Source of the DNA: Chara braunii | Taxonomy: Eukaryota; Streptophyta; Charophyceae; Charales; Characeae | Reading direction: 5' to 3' | DNA length: 54,113 bases | Assembly (NCBI GenBank): GCA_003427395.1 | Contig: BFEA01000306.1 | Span: forward strand, 819,779 to 873,891 | In this document: positions 44,275-54,113 of the stretch, piece after piece | Position numbering within the stretch: position 1 is the first letter of the stretch | Layout: every line of letters begins with the position of its first letter | Program-made: the position numbers and the translations under genes | The notes under the pieces: generated by a model | Database searches by the model: none | What the model saw: the letters and a program-made list of their open reading frames with translations, nothing else | What the model was told of the DNA's origin: nothing

Positions 44275-44426
44275 GAAAGATCGAGCTTACCTGCGAGGGC
44301 GAAGCTGCTTGTCTCAGGGAGGGACCAAAGTCTGGGTGGGAGGCGCAGGTCGTGAAACTTCCTTAGCTAACCTTTATCGTTCGTAATGAGCGTAGATCAG
44401 CGGTGCGGATGCTTTCAAATCTGCTC

Positions 44427-44890
44427 CTAAAATCCATCGTCGTCGAGATCGCATGCTTTGAAGGTAACTTTGTAATGTCGAGGCTTGCTGTCGTACTTGC
44501 GATCCGTGATGACGCGGTGGACTTCCTGATTACCATCCATAGATGGAGGGTCTTGCGATCGTCGGCCTGGGAAGTCGTCGCTCTTAGTTGTTGTGTTTGT
44601 CGCCAGCTTCGAGGCGTGAAAGACTGGATGGACCGTCAGATGCGGGGGGACTTTGATCACAAATGAGGGGCCATCGGGCTCATCGCCCGCAACTGATGTT
44701 ACGGGCTATGGTCCAAAACAGCTGGGGAGTAGTTCGCGCGAAACATCCTATTCGACTGCAAACTCTTCCGCAGAGACCCAAACCAGATTACCGGCGCGGA
44801 TGGGATATGGCACGCTGTCGAAGCAAACACCCTTACAAGGGTATTTGATGTTCTTTTTAAACGTCGCACTGGGGGCGTTCTTGATCAATG
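44427..44890 (-). pseudogene. Element 3 integrase C-terminus (Gypsy), fragment
   Basis: The minus strand reads IRAGNLVWVSAEEF (near 44790), then after stops DEPDGPSFVIKVPPHLTVHP and VFHASKL (44690-44600). This is the same C-terminal segment as in elements 1 and 2 (GPSYVIRIP...VFHASKL). Downstream, DRKYDSKPRHYKVTFKACDLDDDGF may be the start of a chromodomain, ending in a stop at 44427. No upstream integrase core, RT or gag is present to the right, so only the 3' end of the element survives. Confidence 0.8.
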
Positions 44891-45454
44891 TAACGCGCTG
44901 ATGGGACAATCACGTCAGGGCGCCCACCTTGACGACCTCGTTTTTGGCAAGAGTCCGAGTCGAATACGACCAAATTAGAGAGTGTGTCGGGCACGCAATT
45001 AATGCGTCGCACTGTGTGTCAGGCCGACGGAATTTGCCAAAGCTATAGGGTCCAGTTACCTTCCCTATAGTTTTCAATTTGGTTATATTTTTCTTTAATT
45101 TTAAGAATAACTTTGCTCCACGAAACAACTTAGCCACTGGCAAGATGCGTAGCAGAGAAGATAAAGACCCTACCTTGTGCGCACGCAGGAAGATTGTGTT
45201 TGGGGACGCAGGGAGAGGCGTGACATTGGCAAACCACGTATGAGGGAAAGGCGGGAGTTCGAAAAAACATGTCATGCGCCCGACGACCATGATACTAGAT
45301 ATCTATCTATGATCCTAGGCGCGGGCGGCGTCTCGGCATCTCCTGACGACCAGGAGGTTGACCGGCAGACCAAAGGCGAAGGCCTGGTTTGTGCGTGTAG
45401 GACCAATCACGGTCCTGCGACCATTCGTATACAGGTTTGCGCATACCTAGCTCA
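44891..45454. other. No gene seen
   Basis: A minus-strand open frame of 126 codons (44910-45290) has no recognisable domain. It may be decayed element 3 sequence. Confidence 0.4.
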
Positions 45455-45530
45455 ACCTTGGGCCTATTTCTATTGGTTACAACACTGGACTTTCAAGCGA
45501 CAGGTTTGGGGTTCGAGGTCCGCATGCGAC
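45455..45530 (+). pseudogene. tRNA-Gln-like sequence (tRNA pseudogene or SINE head)
   Basis: CTATTGGTTACAACACTGGACTTTC (split here: box A-like CTATTGGTTACAAC at 45470-45483, then ACTGGACTTTC) followed by GCGACAG and a box B-like GGGTTCGAGGTCC at 45509-45521. The order and wording resemble plant tRNA-Gln (GTGGTTAGCACTCTGGACTTTG...CAGCGACC..GGTTCGA). Part of the anticodon stem is missing and no acceptor pairing is apparent, so it is not a working tRNA gene. Confidence 0.5.
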
Positions 45531-46224
45531 GATGGAGCAGAAGGAGCGCGAAAGGCGGGAGACCGAGGGGTCGATGGTCTTTATGGGACTATCCCCCTTG
45601 GTTTTGCTGAACGAGTCTGGGCCTCGGTCCAACCGACGAGACCAAGAGGGTGTCAGCGGGTCCTCGTCCTCGTCAGTTTTTATTAATTTTACTTTTGACT
45701 CATTTTATTTTTTTATTTTTATTTTCCTCCATTCTTAAAGTTCCATCTTTGACCAGGCTGGAAACTGGCTTCAGAACCGATAGCGAAAAAGTACAGCAAG
45801 GGAAGGGTGGAAAAAACCTTGAAAAGAAAATTAAGAAGTGTTTGAATTGCCGAGCAAGAAGCAGGAGGGGGACGGCGACCGCATTGTCACCCCCTTTGAT
45901 TGAACGTGAAAGTGCTTCCCGCCATGGGTTGCTGAGGGCGGCATTATCGTAGGGAGCGGTGGAGATCTCCACAGGTGGCCACCACGACGGCCGAGGACCT
46001 GAGCGTGTGCCACTCTTGGCAGGGCCGGGGCCTGTTCGGAGCATTCACGGGGTCCCTCTATCCTGCCCGTTTTGACACGAGGACCGAGGAGTTCAAATGC
46101 ATGCAAAGGAGGGTGCTTAGCCCACAAGGTGGAAGAAGCCTGAGTGGCAGGATCCCCCTGCTGATGCACCAATCTGCTGTGAGAAATTTGAGTGAAAATA
46201 GGCCCGAGGGATCAGCAGTTGCGG

Positions 46225-46545
46225 ACCTAGTTCAGTTGGTACACCTGCAGACTATTGAAAAACAGTCTTGTGGGATCTGCACCTGCGGTAGCTTGGTTGG
46301 TACGCCCGTAGACTGTTGAAAAACAGTCATGTGGGACCAATGCCGCTGGGCCAAGCTTGGTTGGTACACCCGCAAACTGTTGAAAAACGGTTCTGTGGGA
46401 TCACCACCTAAGCAAGCCCAGCTGGTACGGCAGACTGTTGAAAAACAGTTTTGTGGGATCAGCCACAAGGCCTGGCTCAACTGGTATACCCACGAGCTGT
46501 TGAAATACAGACTCAAAGTTCGAATTCAGAGGCGCTTAGGATGCG
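46225..46545 (+). repeat. Tandem array of five tRNA-like units
   Basis: GTTGGTAC or CTGGTA words recur at 46236, 46297, 46361, 46422 and 46481 (59-64 bp apart). Each unit has a D-arm-like TAGTTCAGTTGGTACACC and an anticodon-arm-like GACTGTTGAAAAACAGTC, where 5-bp stems GACTG/CAGTC enclose the 7-base loop TTGAAAA (GAA at the anticodon position, which would be Phe). They continue TGTGGGATC. The first four units lack a T-arm. Only the last runs on to AAGTTCGAATTC (46517-46528), a box B-like T-arm. The array is therefore a minisatellite derived from a tRNA-like gene. Confidence 0.65.
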
Positions 46546-47703
46546 CAGAATTCGAACAGGGCAGCTTGAAGGAGATACCTCAAGGCCATCAGGCCTGTCA
46601 CCCCCTTTTCTGAGCAAAATGGGGCGCGGCTGGATTCGGTCGAGATAGTGGTTGAATGCACTTAGAAACAGTCATAGTGTGGGTAGGCCCTTGAGTGGTA
46701 GTCTGTTTTTGGGAGTTGCCTTTTTATTTTTTTATTTTTTTTTGTTCTTTCTTATTTTTATTTTTATTTTCCTTCTTTTCTTTCTTCTTTTTTCTCTTTT
46801 CTGAATATATGTAGGTGACAGAACAGACTGTGTACAGCCGAAAGGGGTGAAGAGTGGCCCGAGCCATCTCCGTTGGTCAACCGACAATAGGTAGGCAAAC
46901 ACAGTTTTTCTTTTGCCTACAATCCTTGTCAGGGTTACAGGCCGAGTGGGACTGCGCTAATTTGGAGGAAAACGGAGAAGAAGAGAAAAATGAGGTCGGA
47001 GAAGCAAGAGAGTTCTGTGAGGAAGAGTGAAGAAGGAAACGGTGACGAAGACGACGAGGAGAGGGAAGAACAAGGACTAAGAAAGACATATCTCACTCAT
47101 TTCCTAACGGAATCGAGTGAGGTGAAGTGATAGATAGGGGGTTTAGGCACGGGTGAATTCGAATCTGCAGTCGGATTAAATAAAGGGTTAGTGAAGCAGG
47201 AACTAGAAAAGAAAAGTCACGCGCGAAAGAATCAAGGAGGGAGAAGAGAGGAAGAGCGGGAGTGGAAGTTCCGTGGTTCGCTCGTTTTCTCAATGGAACC
47301 AAGCAGAGGAGGACTCAAAACCAAGGTTTCGGGACAAGGCCAACCTGATGGCAAGGTTAGTTTCAGCATTAGGGTGTTAGTTTTTGTGCTGTGAAGGAAG
47401 AAGGCTACATGGCTACTACGGAGTTTTCAAGAATAGCAATGTATCTTCCCATGTTGTAGTGGAAGATTCATTTTCATCTACCACACCCGGTCCGTTGCTA
47501 GTACTAGGATTGTCACCTTAGCGCTTGGCCAGCAAATGGCCATTGGAGGCATAGCTCCCATGCTCTTCTCTTGTGCTCCTTTTCTTGAGGCCGAAGGCAG
47601 ACATCGCGCCCACGGTGGTCTTCTTTATTGAGCCATGATCTTCTTCTTCTTCACGCAATGATCTTCATTTCCGTTGAACTGTGATCTCCTTCGACAACAG
47701 AAT
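46546..47703. other. No gene seen; T-rich and purine-rich tracts
   Basis: 46722-46800 is T-rich. 46965-47090 is GA-rich. The rest is unremarkable. No domain or RNA gene recognised. Confidence 0.5.
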
Positions 47704-48451
47704 GGGCCTCCAGGGCCTGCAGAAGCTTGTCTACCCCCAGCCCAAAAGCCCAGTCCTCCATGGACTGCTGCAGGCTGCTGGAAGTTGAAGTGGCCCACTT
47801 CAGCGCCAGCCCTTCCAGCAGTCCCAGAACAGTCACCACCCTGGTCTGTTCTGCACAGACAAAGCCCCTCAAGTAGGCCTTTTGGGAAGGGGTAGATGAT
47901 CGGGAAGAATGTACAGAACCAGCATGCGATGCATGTGGTGAGGAAGGGGATGGAGGAGCAGATGGTTTGGGTTTCCGCAGGGGGGGCTGAGGAGTAATCA
48001 GCTTGGCGGCTGCTAGTTGAGGAGTCAAGTTCCGGATAGAATCCAGGATCTTGGACTGCTGAGCTGACAGCTCGTCAACCCGACGCTCCAGTCGCACAAA
48101 GCGATCATCCCAGTTGGTGAACTGGGAGCTGGTGATCTTGTGCTCTAGCAGGATCATCTCTGCCATCTGCTTGGTGACCTGGGAGCAACGATCATCTGTG
48201 AGCGCTTTGTCTAGCTGCTGCAACAGATATTCTCTCCTGGAATGATCTGTTGCAGCTTTTAGCTCAATTGCCTCCTACTGTTCCAATTCTGCAAGTCTGG
48301 CCCGTTGCTGCCGCAGCTGTTCTTCCAGCTCCTTCAACCGCTGAGTAGCAGTCAGAGGTGGAGGAGGAGTAGTGGAGGCTGAAGGTTGTTCACCTTCTAC
48401 CTTCATCACAACTTCCACCTGTGGCTGCTGCTCAGTTCCCTGATCAGACAT
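47704..48451 (-). pseudogene. Element 4 gag, copy A (truncated)
   Basis: Same gag as copy B. ATG at 48451 begins MSDQGTEQQPQVEVVMKVEG, a coiled-coil follows (RLKELEEQLRQQRARLAELE), codon 59 is TAG (48275-48277), and the frame stays open afterwards: QLDKALTDD, EMILLEHKITSSQFTNWDD, LSAQQSKILDSIRNL. 126 bases that encode SGNATYAAV...AGTR in copy B are deleted cleanly in frame. The capsid part (YLRGFVCAEQTRVVTVLGLL) then runs to the breakpoint at about 47704, beyond which the sequence is unrelated. Confidence 0.85.
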
Positions 48452-48553
48452 TTCACCGGCTCAGAAATAAAACCAAAAATAATACACAGACAGCAAACAG
48501 AGTATGCAGCGATACTCAGATTCCTTCAGACATCCTGGAATCGCTGCAATATC

Positions 48554-49582
48554 TCAACACTGGATTAGGTGGGTGTATGGGCAATCAACGGTTTGGGTTG
48601 GAAAGGTGTCTCTGGGGTCAGGTGTCAGNCCGCTGTACCGCTGCTGTCCCAGGCGAGCAATCCTGTCAGCAGCCTTGCGGGCCCGCTCCTTGTCTGCAAA
48701 CCGGTCCTCCAGGGCCTGCAGAAGCTTGTCTACCCCCAGCCCCAAAGCCCAGTCCTCCATGGACTGTTGCAGGCTGCTAGAAGTTGAAGTGGCCCACTTC
48801 AGCGCAAGCCCTTCCAGCAGTCCCAGAACAGTCGCCACCCTGGTCTGTTCTGCACAGACAAAGCCCCTCAAGTAGGCTCTGGTCCCAGCAGCCCAGTCCT
48901 CAACATCAGTCTTGGGATCATCACCACTGAACTTGTTGGGAGCAGGGATCTTGGAACCTCTTTGGTCTCCTGCAGTCACAGCTGCATAGGTGGCATTTCC
49001 TGAGGCCTTTCGGGAAGGGGTAGATGACCGGGAAGAATGTACAGAACCAGCATGCGATGCATGTGGTGAGGAAGGGGATGAAGGAGAAGAAGATGGATTG
49101 GGTTTCAGCAGGGGGGGCTGAGGAGTAATCATCTTGGCGGCTGCCAGTTGAGGAGTCAAGTTCCGGATAGAATCCAGGATCTTGGACTGCTGAGCTGACA
49201 GCTCGTCAGCCCGACGCTCCAGTCGCACAAAGCGATCGTCCCAGTTGGTGAACTGGGAGCTGGTGATCTTGTGCTCTAGCAGGATCATCTCTGCCATCTG
49301 CTTGGTGACCTGGGAGCAACAATCATCTGTGAGTGCTTTGTCTAGCTGCTGCAACAGATATTCTCTCCTGGAATGATCTGTTGCAGGTTCTAGCTCAGTT
49401 GCCTTCTACTGTTCCAATTCTGCAAGTCTGGCCTGTTGCTGTCGCAGCTGTTCTTCCAGCTCCTTCAACCGCTGAGTAGCAGTCAGAGGAGGAGTAGTAG
49501 TAGTGGAGGCTGAAGGTTGTTCACCTTCTACCTTCATCACAACTTCCACCTGTGGCTGCTGCTCAGTTCCCTGATCAGACAT
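48554..49582 (-). pseudogene. Element 4 gag, copy B
   Basis: Retrotransposon capsid protein. ATG at 49582 (MSDQGTEQQPQVEVVMKVEG) is followed by a Gln/Glu-rich coiled coil, a TAG at codon 59 (49406-49408), and then an open frame of about 258 codons to the single N at 48629. Visible parts: EMILLEHKITSSQFTNWDD (helical), a Ser/Pro linker, NKFSGDDPKTDVEDWAAGTR and YLRGFVCAEQTRVATVLGLL (retrotransposon-gag capsid segment). Beyond the N the sequence jumps to the leader of copy A, so the C-terminus with any zinc knuckle is missing. Apart from the amber codon the frame is clean, so the codon may be a late mutation that predates the duplication, or a readthrough site. Confidence 0.85.
48629..48629. 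other. Single N at a repeat junction
   Basis: One undetermined base where copy A's leader meets the interior of copy B's gag. A two-base N also lies at 49929-49930. Confidence 0.99.
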
Positions 49583-51119
49583 TTCAACGGTTCAGAAATA
49601 AAACCAAAAATAATACACAGACAGCAAACAGAGTATGCAGTGATACTCAGATTCCTTCAGACACCCTGGAATCGCTGCAATATCTCAACACTGGATTAGG
49701 TGGGTGTATGGGCAATCAACGGTTTGGGTTGGAAAGGTGTCTCTGGGGTCAGGTGTCAGATAGACTTTAAGTCCAGCAAAATCAATCACACGATTTCCTT
49801 TTACTGACCCTGGACCACACTGGATAATAGTAGAGTCACTCCACTACTCTTCCAAGGACCCACTAGATTTCCAAAACCCACTAGAAGACAAGAGTAGTCA
49901 GTGGGAATGATAGAACATGGTTAGTACANNCAAGAGAGATCAACCACAACAAGCGATTCAGACAAAGACCCGATATCCTAGCTCAGACTAAATTTTAAAC
50001 CCTGATGACTCTGGCAGCCATACCCTAGGGTACGTTGAAACACAGTTTTCACTGTATCCAGTGAAATACTGCAAATCCAATCCTGCGATTCTACAGCATT
50101 GTCTATTTTTGGATTGCGATTCACTGGGGACTGACAGAACTGAATTATGACGAACAAAATTGAAGTTATGACTGACCCTAGGTAGCACACGCTATAAATA
50201 GACTCAGCGCAAAACTGCAATTCCCAGTATCACTACTTTTCCACTGCAGAATTCACAGTTTGAGTATCCCAGAATAATCGCAATACAATATAGCAGTCAC
50301 AGAACAATTTTGGATCAGAAGGAGTCAACAGACGATGAGAAATGAGCAGAGAGAGGTAGGGGAGAGATGGCTATGGCTGTCATGCAATTTGCGATTTTCA
50401 CTTTCAGTCACTGACAGACAGATAGACCATTATAATTAACTAAACTAATACTATCGAGATCGCAATACAGGTAGGTGCATGGAACAGACTCACTTTCAGA
50501 GAATCTTGCAGGTGATGATGAAGATCTGGCTATGGCTGATGATACCCTTATCTCGCCAATTTCTCCCAGATATTCCTCCTGACACTTCCACGCATAGAAC
50601 TGCTTCAAATTTGTTGATCCTCCAGGATCCTGTAGCACTGCACTCCCTCAACTCAGATACACTATATCTGGTCATGTGGCGCCCAGTATGCCAACACCAA
50701 AATATCTCGCCACAGTGCCTGGTAGCCGTTGATGCTAAAAATAGCCCCAGATGGGGTTATTCCTTCTGGAGATTGATACTGTGTGTCAATCTCTGCCAGC
50801 GCTACCCAGGGATGATGTCGCTCAGGGTTCCCTGATGTCTTCAGGGGTAATTCGCCACTCTGCGGTAATTCGCAATATTACCCTCAGGGTTGGCTATGGC
50901 GAATTAGCCCTGTACTCGGCACTTCCTGACAAGCGCCCTGACAGGCTCAGTGCGCTTGCTCAGTGCAGCCACTGAACACTTGAATCCACCGCTGAAAGTC
51001 TTCTTTCCCGCTGACTCAGTATTGGGGAAGACGAATCGCCATGAAACTCTCGCCAGTAGATCGCCATATGAAGAAGATGCCTCAGTGCGCTCAACCCTCA
51101 GTGTTCCAAATCCAATCCC
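49583..51119 (-). other. Element 4 leader
   Basis: 1.5 kb between gag and primer-binding site. No gene. Contains repeated AATTCGC and CTCAGGGTT words near 50820-50900 and a two-base N (49929-49930). A plus-strand TATAAATAG at 50193 has no supporting context. Confidence 0.6.
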
Positions 51120-51131
51120 GCTCCGATACCA
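51120..51131 (-). other. Element 4 primer-binding site (tRNA-iMet)
   Basis: Minus strand reads TGGTATCGGAGC, two bases after a minus-strand LTR end ...AAGATCATAACA. Identical to the sites of elements 1 and 5. Confidence 0.85.
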
Positions 51132-51133
51132 AC

Positions 51134-51600
51134 TGTTATGATCTTGGTTGTTTAACGAATTTCATCGCCACTCACACACAGACAATCTCACACATGCCCA
51201 TACATGCATAAGAGAAGGGGAGATAGGAGACAGAGTCCAAACTGCACACAGGTGAAAATAAGCAGCGGAAGACAATCATGCACATATGGGAAGAGAACTT
51301 AGTACAAGGTGACTTCGTTACTACTCATGGTCATCGTCAGAACCCGAGCGTTGCTTGTCACCTCGCTCCCATTCCTATTCGTCGTCAGACCCATGTGGGC
51401 AGTGGTGGCACGCTGATAGGAGTTTGCGCTGCTATTTCACCGACTATTCTTCCTGAACGACGTTATATGCCATGCTCATAGTTGATTCGTCATGTTCGTG
51501 CCCTCCGTCTCTGCGACTTAAGTTTTCAACCTTGACTGAACCTGGTAACGTACACACACATACACATACGGAGAGAGAGAGAAAGAACTCACCTCGAGAT
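51134..51600 (-). repeat. Element 4 5' LTR (only the inner edge defined)
   Basis: Plus strand begins TGTTATGATCTTGG beside the primer-binding site. No second LTR is present in the window, so the outer edge is unknown and the end given here is nominal. A short CA/GA run lies at 51550-51585. Confidence 0.4.
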
Positions 51601-52600
51601 GGGTAGCTCCAAACCAGCGATGCGGGGGGGGGGGAACCAAATAGATGAGCTACGGTGTTGAGCTGCTCACATATTCTGTCGCCTTCCTTTTTGTCAGGTG
51701 GCAACACATCCAACCGGGTTCTAGTGAAAGATTCGTTGCATTTTGCGGATCTCACGAGTAGTAGGATGAAGATTGTAAGCACACTTGTGCAACTTGTAGT
51801 CATTCTTCCCTCAGCCTGTGACAGTCACCCCTCGATTTTGATGCAAGTGCTCATCGTGGCCGAGAAAAGTGGGCAATTTGATCGTTTCCGTTTTCCTGTA
51901 CTATGGTGTAGTCATCGCCCGTCTTGTTCACATCTGTTCGTTTCCACAATACACTTAACTCCCAACCATTTTCCCTGCCTGTTTCTTGCTGGTATTTCTG
52001 TCTGATCGCACGGAGCTCACTGGCTCCTTACTTCGATGTTTCTTGTCGTCACCCTCACAATCCCCTTCGTTGCCTCACATAGTTGAAGCGTTTCCCTGGG
52101 AAGGTGGGAAAAGCCCTGTAGAGCACGAGAAGAGTAAGTGGAAGGAGGAATGAAAAAAGTAGTGAGGGGAAGAAGCAGGCTGCAACTAAATATAAGGGGC
52201 TTACCGCATGCGCAGGGGCGGTGCATGAATCTTCCAAAAAGATTGTAGAGGAAGTTAGTTAGAGGGTAGTGAGCAATCCTGACGGTGGTCAGCCTGGTTA
52301 ACATAGGCACCCACTTGGACAAGGCAGTGGTCTATACAGCCGACATCTGCGTGTACTTCAGTGCCCACTGTTGACAGTGGTCCGGTGCTTCAATAATCAG
52401 TAGTGGTGCAGAGTAATTGTTTGACTAAGGATTTGGGCGCTCAGCACTCCTACGAGGGAAAACCCAGTCCACGTGCATAAAGGTGGAACCTGGCCATTCT
52501 GGATCTCACCACGTCCGGACAGAGCAAATGTGGCATACTGAGCCACACGGGCCCCAGTTAGGGCCCGGTTCCAGACAGGCAGGGTAGGCCTAAGGGACGA
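51601..52600. other. No gene seen
   Basis: Either the rest of the element 4 LTR or unrelated DNA. Minus-strand frame 51444-51803 begins with a hydrophobic stretch (SVLTIFILLLV) but has no other support. Confidence 0.4.
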
Positions 52601-52763
52601 CGGTTCAGATGAGACCCATATGGGACTGGACCATGGCGGTTCAGGCAGGCCCAGGCCAAACGGCCACAAGGCCGGTACCGGTCCAGCCTAGGACCTACCG
52701 GCAGCGGTTCAGAGGCTGCCACAGTTTAGGCGCCAACAAGTTTCAAAACACCAGTTTCAAAAC

Positions 52764-52791
52764 TGGACCGTTGATCTAGATCAACGGTCCA
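52764..52791. promoter_or_regulatory. Perfect 28-bp palindrome
   Basis: TGGACCGTTGATCT followed directly by its reverse complement, with no loop. It lies about 40 bases upstream of the TATA-like inverted repeat, as the 20-bp palindrome does in the 3021-3291 cluster. Could be an operator-like site for a dimeric factor. Confidence 0.85.
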
Positions 52792-52822
52792 AACCGGTAG
52801 GTACTAGTGGGTAGGAGGCCGG

Positions 52823-52844
52823 CCCAGCACTACAAAAGGCTGGG
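52823..52844 (+). promoter_or_regulatory. TATA-like loop in an inverted repeat (element 5 LTR)
   Basis: CCCAGC and GCTGGG pair around the 10-base loop ACTACAAAAG. Its stem resembles the CCAGCCC/GGGCTGG stem at 3265-3291, and both loops carry TA[T/C]AAAA. Confidence 0.5.
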
Positions 52845-53341
52845 TACCAGCCTCAGTCCAGTAGGTTAGCAGGTAGAGGTTAGGAGCTCTTCAGATTAGT
52901 GCAGCTTATCAGGATTAGCGCAACATTTCAGATTAGTGCAGCTTCAGCATTAGCGCAGCTTTCAGCGGCGCCCAGCGCGAGACCGGAGCAGCGAGACATA
53001 GCGGCAGCAGCAAGGCAGGACTGGCGCAGCACCTACAACGACAGCGCCATAGCTACCTCTACAGTACCAGACAGAAAGGCCTCGCCCTTCTCTCTCCTCC
53101 TCTACCCCCGCTCCCTCTCTCTCTCTTCCCCTCTCTCTCTCTCTCTCCTTCTACTCCTCTAAGTCTGGGTTCCGGACTACTATGAGTATGGGAGATGGTT
53201 ACGAGTTCTGATGACATTTGAGACAGCGACATTGGGACTAAGAGTTGAGGACTGTTTGGGATCTGATTTCATCTTCCTTCTGAAGATGTACTTGACATTG
53301 TGAGATCGATATCTGAGATATTGTGAGACTTCACATTTGCG

Positions 53342-53441
53342 ACATTTCGGATTTTCGTCACTTCTGCGAACCCAAGATACTATCTTTGGAAACATTTCGG
53401 ATTTTCGTCACTTCTGCGAACCCAAGATACTATCTTTGGAA
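53342..53441. repeat. 50-bp tandem duplication
   Basis: ACATTTCGGATTTTCGTCAC begins at 53342 and 53392. The copies are identical over 50 bases, ending ATCTTTGGAA, so this is recent. Confidence 0.95.
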
Positions 53442-53726
53442 ACATTGAGTTGACATAATCTCCCCTCTCCTCTCCTTTGTCTCTCTCCTCTCCCCCCCTT
53501 CGTCTGTGGATGATCTCAGGCCCTGGCCCTTCGTCTATGTCTGAGGCCAGAGCATTCACACCCCTGATGAATGTTTGAGAGTGTTCGATTGCAGTCCGAG
53601 TCAGGTCTGAGTCAGTCCAAGGTATCTCAAGTCTTTCGCTTGCATTTGTATCAACTCTGTTTTATCTGGTCGGTTCTGGGAATCTGCGCCATACTTATCA
53701 CTGTGTTTCACAAGTATGCAACAGTT

Positions 53727-53738
53727 TGGTATCGGAGC
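53727..53738 (+). other. Element 5 primer-binding site (tRNA-iMet)
   Basis: Plus strand TGGTATCGGAGC three bases after the LTR end ...GCAACA. Its orientation is opposite to elements 1-4. Confidence 0.88.
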
Positions 53739-54113
53739 AGACCAGCATTGAATGACTCACCATTCATTGATTCATTGATTGATTGATTGATTGATTGATT
53801 ATCTATACTTGCACTCTGTTATCATTAAATCTCAAGTTGCAAAATTTTTTCTTTTTCTCTTATTTTCATGGTTAATTAGGTCCTTAAAATTATAACGACC
53901 TACCTACCCTAACGGAAGTAAGTGCCAGCCAGGCACCGCGCCAATCAAAGCTGATCGGGCCTGACCATCCCATTGAGAATGGACGAAGCACAAAAATCCA
54001 GAATGCAAAATCACACTGAAGTCCAAGTATTCAAAGCCAAAGCAGATAGCACATGGAACCGAGTGACCATCCCATTGAGAATGATACAGAAGAATTGTGA
54101 GTCAATGTCCATG
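53739..54113 (+). other. Start of element 5 leader, runs off the window
   Basis: Contains a (GATT)n run at 53763-53800 and the repeated word TGACCATCCCATTGAGAATG at 53962 and 54064. No gag start is reached. Confidence 0.55.

Larger units (their letters stand above)
47704..49759. repeat. Tandem duplication of gag and leader start (about 1 kb)
   Basis: 47704-48628 matches 48708-49759 on both ends (GGGCCTGCAGAAGCTTGTC at the left; TCTGGGGTCAGGTGTCAG at the right). Copy A is shorter by 126 bp plus minor indels. The junction falls exactly at the single N at 48629, so the duplication may reflect an assembly join rather than true tandem DNA, although the copies do differ in sequence. Confidence 0.85.
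52600..53723 (+). repeat. Element 5 5' LTR (plus strand; left end not found)
   Basis: The right edge is TATGCAACA at 53723, followed by GTT and a primer-binding site. Upstream there is a 28-bp perfect palindrome (52764-52791) and a TATA-like TACAAAA in an inverted repeat (52823-52844), placing transcription start near 52860. R-U5 would then be about 860 bp. It includes CT-rich runs (53114-53150) and a 50-bp tandem duplication. The left end is a guess. Confidence 0.6.

Noticed and set aside
46232-46516. 94-codon minus-strand repeat protein (VYQ...STVCR repeats)
   Set aside because: Antisense translation of the tRNA-like tandem units.
50193-50201. TATAAATAG as a promoter
   Set aside because: Lies in the element 4 leader on the opposite strand to the element, with no gene downstream.
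51444-51803. 119-codon minus-strand frame with a signal-peptide-like start
   Set aside because: Only the hydrophobic start is suggestive; the rest matches nothing, and the region is probably LTR or unique non-coding DNA.

Overview
This window looks like intergenic DNA from a large, repeat-rich eukaryotic genome. I found no convincing host protein-coding gene. Nearly everything recognisable is a transposable element, a tandem repeat or a microsatellite. The elements are plant-type: Ty3/Gypsy retrotransposons with integrase chromodomains (chromoviruses), primer-binding sites matching initiator tRNA-Met (TGGTATC[A/G]GA..), and a DUF659/BED-type hAT transposon. A streptophyte is most likely, and a charophyte alga such as Chara is my guess. 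The species is inference and cannot be fixed from this sequence. Three N tracts (14124-14143, 48629, 49929-49930) show it is a draft assembly.

Layout. 1-17800 is satellite territory: a 53-bp minisatellite (160-806), a 93-bp duplication (1536-1721), a hairpin-rich LTR-like promoter (about 2250-3300), 91-bp and 172-bp satellites side by side (6717-8205), a diverged repeat pair (9638/10978), a 26-bp minisatellite (11485-11763), a 372-bp satellite (12650-13936), a 2.2-kb pyrimidine-only block (13937-16130) and GATT repeats (17571-17780). 18160-20760 holds a decayed hAT transposase: BED finger, an interrupting segment, then the DUF659 region.

21639-31066 is a near-complete Gypsy chromovirus on the minus strand (element 1), with two LTRs of about 0.96 kb, PBS, gag and pol, broken by stops, frameshifts and an internal triplication. 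32939-41903 is a second minus-strand chromovirus (element 2), with LTRs of about 1.08 kb, a 4-bp target duplication, PBS and PPT; its reverse transcriptase has lost the YLDD box. 42240-43715 is dense in microsatellites with an inverted-repeat unit. About 43720-44890 is the 3' end of a third Gypsy element. 45455-46545 holds tRNA-derived sequences. 47704-51133 is the 5' part of a fourth element (tandemly duplicated gag, leader, PBS), and about 52600-53738 is the 5' LTR and PBS of a fifth element on the plus strand, running off the window.

No gene pathway operates here. The most interesting recurring structure is regulatory: in five places a TATA-like sequence sits in the loop of a perfect 6-9 bp inverted repeat, at least three of them in LTRs. 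Element 1 also carries a dense array of a TGCCACGTCAGC motif (a bZIP-type ACGT core) in its leader and LTRs. Other points worth checking are a tandem array of truncated tRNA-like units, an amber codon shared at the same position of two gag copies, and the triplication inside pol.
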